From Mycobacterium sp. 4858 (GTDB lineage Bacteria; Actinomycetota; Actinomycetes; Mycobacteriales; Mycobacteriaceae), in contig NZ_LT968776.1 in assembly GCF_900240975.1 (NCBI RefSeq), positions 3,531,092 through 3,595,091 of the forward strand: a stretch of 64,000 nucleotides of DNA, given 5' to 3'. This document shows, in pieces, positions 59,878 through 64,000 of this stretch (the stretch's first letter is position 1; every line of letters starts with the position of its first letter). A program made the position numbers and the translations under genes. Below the pieces are notes generated by a model. That model did not search any database. It was not told where the DNA came from and saw only the letters and a list, made by a program, of their open reading frames with translations.

Positions 59878-61420
59878 CACGGGCTTGCGGGCACTCGTGG
59901 CCACTCGGCTGGGGAAGTGGCGCCCGCAAGCGCCGGTGGGGCAGCGAAAGTCCGCCCGCCGGTTGGCGATCGAATACGGGGCCGACCTCGCGTGCTCGTA
60001 CGTGCTGGCCGTCGTCGAGGCGGCCGCCATCCTGATCCCGCTGCGCGGCCACACCTCCGTCGCGGCCAACGTCGACTTCGCCCAAACCAATCCGGCGGCG
60101 GTGGTGGCGCTCGTTCTGCTGGGCATCGCCGCCGTCGCGTCCGCCGGCGTCCTGAGCATCACCCCGACGCTGCGTTGGTACGCGTCCGGGGCCGAACCCG
60201 ACCAGCAGCAGCGGGAAATCGCGCTGAAGCTGCCCGGGCGCCAGTCGGCCATCCTGTTCGGGGCATGGGCCGCCAGCGGTGGCATCTTCATGCTGCTCAA
60301 TCTCGGTGGCGGGGCCCAGCTGCTGCTGCCCATTGCGCTCGGCGCGCTGCTGGGCGGGCCGGCCGCCGCCGGTACCGCGATGCTGCTGGCGCAGCGCGTC
60401 CTGCGCCCCATCATGCGCGCCGCCACCCTGGGCTGTGAGCCACGGTTGGCCGTGCCCGGGGTGTACGCGCGTCTGGTCCTGCTGTGGTTCTTGTCCAGCG
60501 CCTTCCCCATCGGGGTGATCGCGACGCTGGTCGTGCTTCGCTCCTACGGATGGCTGATCGAGAAGTCCGCGTCGCTGGATGTCCCGATCCTGGTGGTCGC
60601 GCTGGCCGCGCTGGTGCTCGGGCTGCCGACCATGATCTTGACGGCGCGATCCATCTCCGACCCGCTGGGGGAGGTCGTCGACGCCATGGCGGAGGTCGAG
60701 CGCGGCCGCATCGGAACCTACGTCGGGGCATATGAACGGTCCCAGATCGGGCGTCTGCAAACGGGATTCAACCGGATGGTGGCCGGGCTGGCCGAGCGGG
60801 AGCGGTTGCGCGACCTGTTCGGGCGCCACGTCGGGACCGACGTCGCCCAGCGCGCCCTCGAGGAGGGCGCAACACTGTCGGGAGACGTGGTCGAGGCGGC
60901 GGTCCTCTACATCGACCTGGTGGGTTCGACGCAGCTGGCGGAAAGCCGTCCCCCGCAGGAGGTCGCCGAGGTTCTCAACGACTTCTTCCGCATCGTCGTC
61001 GGCACCGTCGACGAAAACCGGGGGCTGGTCAACAAATTCGCCGGGGACGCCGCGCTGGCCGTCTTCGGGGTGCCGCTACCGGCCGGCGAGCCGGCGTCGG
61101 CGGCCTTGGCCACCGCCCGCGCCCTGGGCGCCCAGCTGCGCCGGCTGCCGGTCGATTTCGGCATCGGCGTCTCGGCCGGCCCCGTCTTCGCCGGCAACAT
61201 CGGCGCCGAGAACCGCTATGAGTACACGGTGATCGGCGACGCGGTCAACGAGGCCGCCCGGCTGGCCGATCTCGCCAAGACCGCCGACCGGCGCATCCTC
61301 TGCGCAGCGGCGGCCATCGAGCGGGCCGGCGAAGCCGAGGGAAGGCATTGGGCGGAGTGCTATTCCACCGTCCTGCGGGGACGGTCCGAAGCCACCCACG
61401 TCTCGGCGCCGGCCGGCTAG
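59870..61420 (+). CDS. Class III adenylate cyclase with 6TM-HAMP architecture
   Basis: Protein of 516 aa, GTG start. It has six membrane helices in about 30-255 and a HAMP domain (about 245-300, ISDPLGEVVDAMAEVERG). The catalytic domain has the metal-binding Asp in VLYIDLVGSTQLAE, the second Asp in NKFAGDAALAVFG, and the base-recognition and transition-state block EYTVIGDAVNEAARLAD. All catalytic positions look intact, so it should make cAMP. It resembles the Rv1318c-Rv1320c group; I recall no cyclase at this position in M. tuberculosis. The 8-nt overlap with the deacetylase suggests translational coupling. Confidence 0.88.
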   Translation: MPSTGLRALVATRLGKWRPQAPVGQRKSARRLAIEYGADLACSYVLAVVEAAAILIPLRGHTSVAANVDFAQTNPAAVVALVLLGIAAVASAGVLSITPTLRWYASGAEPDQQQREIALKLPGRQSAILFGAWAASGGIFMLLNLGGGAQLLLPIALGALLGGPAAAGTAMLLAQRVLRPIMRAATLGCEPRLAVPGVYARLVLLWFLSSAFPIGVIATLVVLRSYGWLIEKSASLDVPILVVALAALVLGLPTMILTARSISDPLGEVVDAMAEVERGRIGTYVGAYERSQIGRLQTGFNRMVAGLAERERLRDLFGRHVGTDVAQRALEEGATLSGDVVEAAVLYIDLVGSTQLAESRPPQEVAEVLNDFFRIVVGTVDENRGLVNKFAGDAALAVFGVPLPAGEPASAALATARALGAQLRRLPVDFGIGVSAGPVFAGNIGAENRYEYTVIGDAVNEAARLADLAKTADRRILCAAAAIERAGEAEGRHWAECYSTVLRGRSEATHVSAPAG

Positions 61421-61444
61421 CTGGACTGGCCGCCGGGAGCCGGC

Positions 61445-62371
61445 TCAGGACTTGTTGACCTTGAGCGCGGCGATGATCCGCCCGATGATGTCCGCCGACG
61501 CGGTGTCACCGATGGGCGTGCTGCCGATGAAGACGGTGGCCGGCTTGGTGTCGACGGCGATGACGGTGACGGAGTCGCCCTTGACGTTGCGGCTGGGGTC
61601 GGCGATCGTGACGTCGGCGTCCGCGCGGGCGGCCTTGGTTCCGTCGACGGTGATCGACGAGGTCTTCGTCGGACCTAGCGTCGGCGACGCGTTCGCATAG
61701 CCCGGCCCGTTGGCGATGCACTGCAGCAACTTCGACGCCTGGGCGGTGACGTCCATGCTGGCCGCGAAGTTCGTCACGCCCACCTCGGCCGTCATCATCC
61801 ACTGATTGGCGCCCGGCACATCCTGGGCGACGCCGACCGCTCCGATGAGATTCGGGTCCTGGTCGTCGGAGAACACCGTCCAGTTGGGGGGCACGGCAGA
61901 GGCCGGGAACGACAGCTTGCCTGCGGTGATCGAGTCCGTCCTGGGCATCTCGCCGCCGGACACGTTAGGGGTGCAATCGGTGGCGGTCTGCTGACCCCTC
62001 GGCTGGCTGGCGGTGGTGCTGGACGTCGAGGGCGCGGCGGTCGCGGACTTGCCGTGGCTGCCGCCCCGCATCACGATCAGGGTGGCCACCAGCGCGATCA
62101 CGGCCAGGACGACCAGACCACCGATGATCAGCCACGGCAGCTTCGAGCCGGGGCCGCCCGGTGGCGGCCCGGGTGGATAGGGCCCGGGCGGGAACTGCTG
62201 CCCGGCATGCGGATACCCCGGCGGTGGATACGGGTAGGGGCCGGTCGGCGGGTACGGTTGCGGGCCACCCTGCGGCTGGCCTCCCCAATACGGTTGCTGC
62301 CCATACGGGTTGCCGTAGGGACCCTGGCCGTAGGGGCCCTGATCGTAGGGGCCGCCGGGCGGAGCCGTCAT
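61445..62371 (-). CDS. Gly/Pro/Tyr-rich membrane protein (Rv1097c-like)
   Basis: Protein of 308 aa (293 recalled for Rv1097c). The N-terminal 80 residues are Gly/Pro/Tyr repeats (GPYGQGPYGNPYGQQPYWGG). One membrane helix follows (LPWLIIGGLVVLAVIALVATLIV), then a Ser/Thr-rich spacer. The extracytoplasmic domain has two cysteines (ATDCTPNVSGG and KLLQCIANGP) and conserved-looking ends (SADIIGRIIAALKVNKS). Function unknown; similar proteins of mycobacteria bind the cell envelope. It lies 16 bp downstream of fumC. Confidence 0.85.
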   Translation of the reverse strand: MTAPPGGPYDQGPYGQGPYGNPYGQQPYWGGQPQGGPQPYPPTGPYPYPPPGYPHAGQQFPPGPYPPGPPPGGPGSKLPWLIIGGLVVLAVIALVATLIVMRGGSHGKSATAAPSTSSTTASQPRGQQTATDCTPNVSGGEMPRTDSITAGKLSFPASAVPPNWTVFSDDQDPNLIGAVGVAQDVPGANQWMMTAEVGVTNFAASMDVTAQASKLLQCIANGPGYANASPTLGPTKTSSITVDGTKAARADADVTIADPSRNVKGDSVTVIAVDTKPATVFIGSTPIGDTASADIIGRIIAALKVNKS

Positions 62372-62387
62372 CGCTGCACCACCCCGC

Positions 62388-63800
62388 CTAGGCTTCCGGC
62401 TTGACCTTGGCCATCGCCAAGACGTCCAGGCGGCGGTCCAGCTCTTCCTCGGACAGCTTGTCGCCGATCAGGCCGCGGTCGATCACGGTCTGGCGAATCG
62501 TCTTGCGTTCCTTGAGGGCCTGCTTGGCCACCGCGGCCGCCTCCTCGTAGCCGATCGCCGAGTTCAGCGGCGTCACGATCGACGGCGACGACTCGGCCAG
62601 CTCGCGCAGGTGATCGACGTTGGCCCGCAGCCCGATGATGCAGCGCTCGGCGAACAACCGCGACACGTTGGTCAGCAGCTTGAACGACTCGAGGACGTTG
62701 CGGGCCATCATCGGGATGTAGACGTTGAGCTCGAATGCGCCACTCAAACCACCGACGGCGACCGCCGCGTCGTTGCCGATCACCTGCGCGGCCACCTGCG
62801 TAACCGCTTCCGGCAGAACAGGATTCACCTTGCCCGGCATGATCGAGCTGCCCGGCTGCAGGTCCGGCAGCTGGATCTCGGCCAGCCCGGTCAGCGGGCC
62901 GGATCCCATCCAGCGGATGTCGTTGGCGATCTTGGTCAGCGACACGGCGATGGTGCGCAGCGCGCCGGAGGCCTCGACCAGGCCGTCGCGCGCGGCCTGC
63001 GCCTCGAACGAGTTGGCGGCGGTGCGCAATTCGCCCAGACCTGTGGAGGCGATCAACGTCTCGACCACCTTGGTGCCGAAGCCGTCGGGGGCGTTGAGGC
63101 CGGTGCCCACCGCGGTCCCGCCGATCGCCAGCTCGCCCAGCCGCGGCAGGGTGGCGCGCACCCGCTCGATCCCCGCCTCGATCTGGCGGGCGTAGCCGCT
63201 GAACTCCTGGCCCAGGGTCACCGGAACGGCGTCCATCAGGTGCGTGCGGCCCGACTTGACCACCGTGTGCCACTCGCGGGCCTTGCCGGCGAGCGCGTCG
63301 TGCAGCACCTCCAGCGCCGGGATCAGGTGGCGCACCGCGGCCTCGGTGGCCGCGATGTGCGTGGCGGTCGGGAAGGTGTCGTTGGACGACTGCGACATGT
63401 TGACGTCGTCGTTGGGGTGCACCGTGACACCGTTTTTGGCCGCGATGCTCGCGATCACCTCGTTGGTGTTCATGTTCGAGCTGGTGCCCGAACCGGTCTG
63501 GAAGACGTCGATGGGGAATTGGTCGTCGTGCAGGCCGTCGGCGATCTCGGCGGCTGCGGCGATGATCGCGTCCGCCTTCTCCGGCGCCAGCAATCCGAGG
63601 TCCTTGTTGACTTGTGCGCAGGCCCCCTTGAGCAGACCCAGCGCGCGGATCTGGGTGCGCTCCAAACCGCGGCCCGAGATCGGGAAGTTCTCCACCGCGC
63701 GCTGGGTTTGCGCGCGCCACAACGCCTTTGCGGGCACCCGGACCTCGCCCATGGTGTCGTGTTCGATGCGGTATTCGGTATCGGTGGCATCAAAGGCCAT
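62388..63800 (-). CDS. fumC: Class II fumarase
   Basis: Protein of 470 aa (474 recalled for Rv1098c). It hydrates fumarate to malate in the citric acid cycle. TGSGTSSNMNTNEVIA, VNMSQSSNDTFPTATHIA, the site around GRTHLMDAVPVTLGQEFSG, and the signature GSSIMPGKVNPVLPE with the catalytic Ser loop are all present. It is an oxygen-stable, iron-independent homotetramer by family. The gene follows glpX by 38 bp and precedes the Rv1097c homologue. Confidence 0.95.
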   Translation of the reverse strand: MAFDATDTEYRIEHDTMGEVRVPAKALWRAQTQRAVENFPISGRGLERTQIRALGLLKGACAQVNKDLGLLAPEKADAIIAAAAEIADGLHDDQFPIDVFQTGSGTSSNMNTNEVIASIAAKNGVTVHPNDDVNMSQSSNDTFPTATHIAATEAAVRHLIPALEVLHDALAGKAREWHTVVKSGRTHLMDAVPVTLGQEFSGYARQIEAGIERVRATLPRLGELAIGGTAVGTGLNAPDGFGTKVVETLIASTGLGELRTAANSFEAQAARDGLVEASGALRTIAVSLTKIANDIRWMGSGPLTGLAEIQLPDLQPGSSIMPGKVNPVLPEAVTQVAAQVIGNDAAVAVGGLSGAFELNVYIPMMARNVLESFKLLTNVSRLFAERCIIGLRANVDHLRELAESSPSIVTPLNSAIGYEEAAAVAKQALKERKTIRQTVIDRGLIGDKLSEEELDRRLDVLAMAKVKPEA

Positions 63801-63838
63801 AGGTAACTGTCCTTGTCGTTTCAGGCGTGATTCTCGGT

Positions 63839-64000
63839 CTAGGGCAGGGGATAGGCGGCGGTGCTGTCCCCGGTGAAGTCGATGGCGGAGTATTCGTTGA
63901 GTTTCGAGAGCCGGTGGTAGGCCTCGATCATGCGCACGGTGCCCGACTTCGACCGCATCACGATCGACTGCGTCGTGCAGCCGCCGGGGTAGTACTGCAC
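63839..64000 (-). CDS. glpX: Class II fructose-1,6-bisphosphatase GlpX, C-terminal end
   Basis: Only the last 53 residues are in the window; the gene continues past 64000. They include GGCTTQSIVMRSKSGTVRMI and YHRLSKLNEYSAIDFTGDS, which fit the GlpX (Rv1099c) C-terminus, ending AAYPLP. The enzyme removes the 1-phosphate in gluconeogenesis and is the main fructose bisphosphatase of mycobacteria. It lies 38 bp upstream of fumC, so both may share a transcript. Confidence 0.9.
   Translation of the reverse strand: MQYYPGGCTTQSIVMRSKSGTVRMIEAYHRLSKLNEYSAIDFTGDSTAAYPLP

Noticed and set aside
1..64000. CRISPR array, rRNA operon or insertion sequence
   Set aside because: No regularly spaced repeats, rRNA sequence or transposase with terminal repeats was seen anywhere in the window.

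Overview
The window is a chromosomal segment of a non-tuberculous, slow-grower-type Mycobacterium. The DNA is high in G+C, with many GTG starts and ATGA/GTGA overlaps. PE, PPE and ESX-5-type Esx genes are present. Gene order follows the M. tuberculosis segment from trcS (Rv1032c) to glpX (Rv1099c) almost gene by gene. The species cannot be fixed from the sequence alone. Rv numbers below are recalled synteny, not database hits.

Layout. (1) 1-1.4 kb: the trcR-trcS two-component operon, with trcS cut by the window edge. (2) 1.8-6.2 kb: a PPE gene, then the four-gene ESX-5a-type module pe8-ppe15-esxJ-esxI on the minus strand. (3) 6.6-6.9 kb: a short-armed tRNA with a UAA (Leu) anticodon, overlapped by the decayed 3' part of a tyrosine integrase. 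(4) 6.9-24.4 kb: an accessory region between this tRNA and the Rv1056 homologue, a position I recall as nearly empty apart from integrase remnants in M. tuberculosis. It carries small exported proteins and lipoproteins, three DosR-box-like palindromes, a methyltransferase, a stand-alone CheB-type protein and a complete aromatic meta-cleavage pathway. That pathway consists of hydroxylase, extradiol dioxygenase, C-C hydrolase, TetR regulator, hydratase, acylating acetaldehyde dehydrogenase and aldolase. An AI-2E-type permease and a dienelactone-hydrolase/DUF operon complete the region. (5) 24.4-45.5 kb: core genes. These are the DUF427 gene, the TrcR-target beta-propeller, fadD14, a class II amidotransferase, two patatins, lpqV, cysteine dioxygenase, rhodanese, a membrane hydrolase, echA9-echA8, a Bax-inhibitor-1 protein, fadA3, lipU, cbs, a disrupted pra and metB. 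(6) 45.5-64 kb: core genes greA, mca, a thioredoxin-fold protein, hemolysin III, Z-farnesyl diphosphate synthase, coaA, glyA, desA2, a phoAT-like ORF with phoH2, a polysaccharide deacetylase, an adenylate cyclase, fumC and the 3' end of glpX.

How genes work together. The meta-cleavage cluster is two divergent arms around one 85-bp promoter region containing a TetR-like operator. It could turn a hydroxyphenyl-propionate-type compound into pyruvate, acetyl-CoA and a dicarboxylic acid. TrcRS and its known target, the Rv1057-type propeller, are both in the window. cbs and metB provide both halves of transsulfuration next to each other, with cysteine dioxygenase and a rhodanese about 10 kb away and mycothiol conjugate amidase just downstream.

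Most notable observations. First, a perfect 51-bp inverted repeat inside pra puts the proline-rich start and the membrane domain in different frames. Second, a cluster of DosR-like boxes lies in front of accessory exported-protein genes. Third, desA2 has a leaderless-type promoter overlapped by a palindrome. Fourth, a small ORF overlaps the phoH2 start by 4 nt and contains an 18-bp palindrome. Fifth, a 7TM-type protein carries a conserved-looking output domain that I do not recognise.
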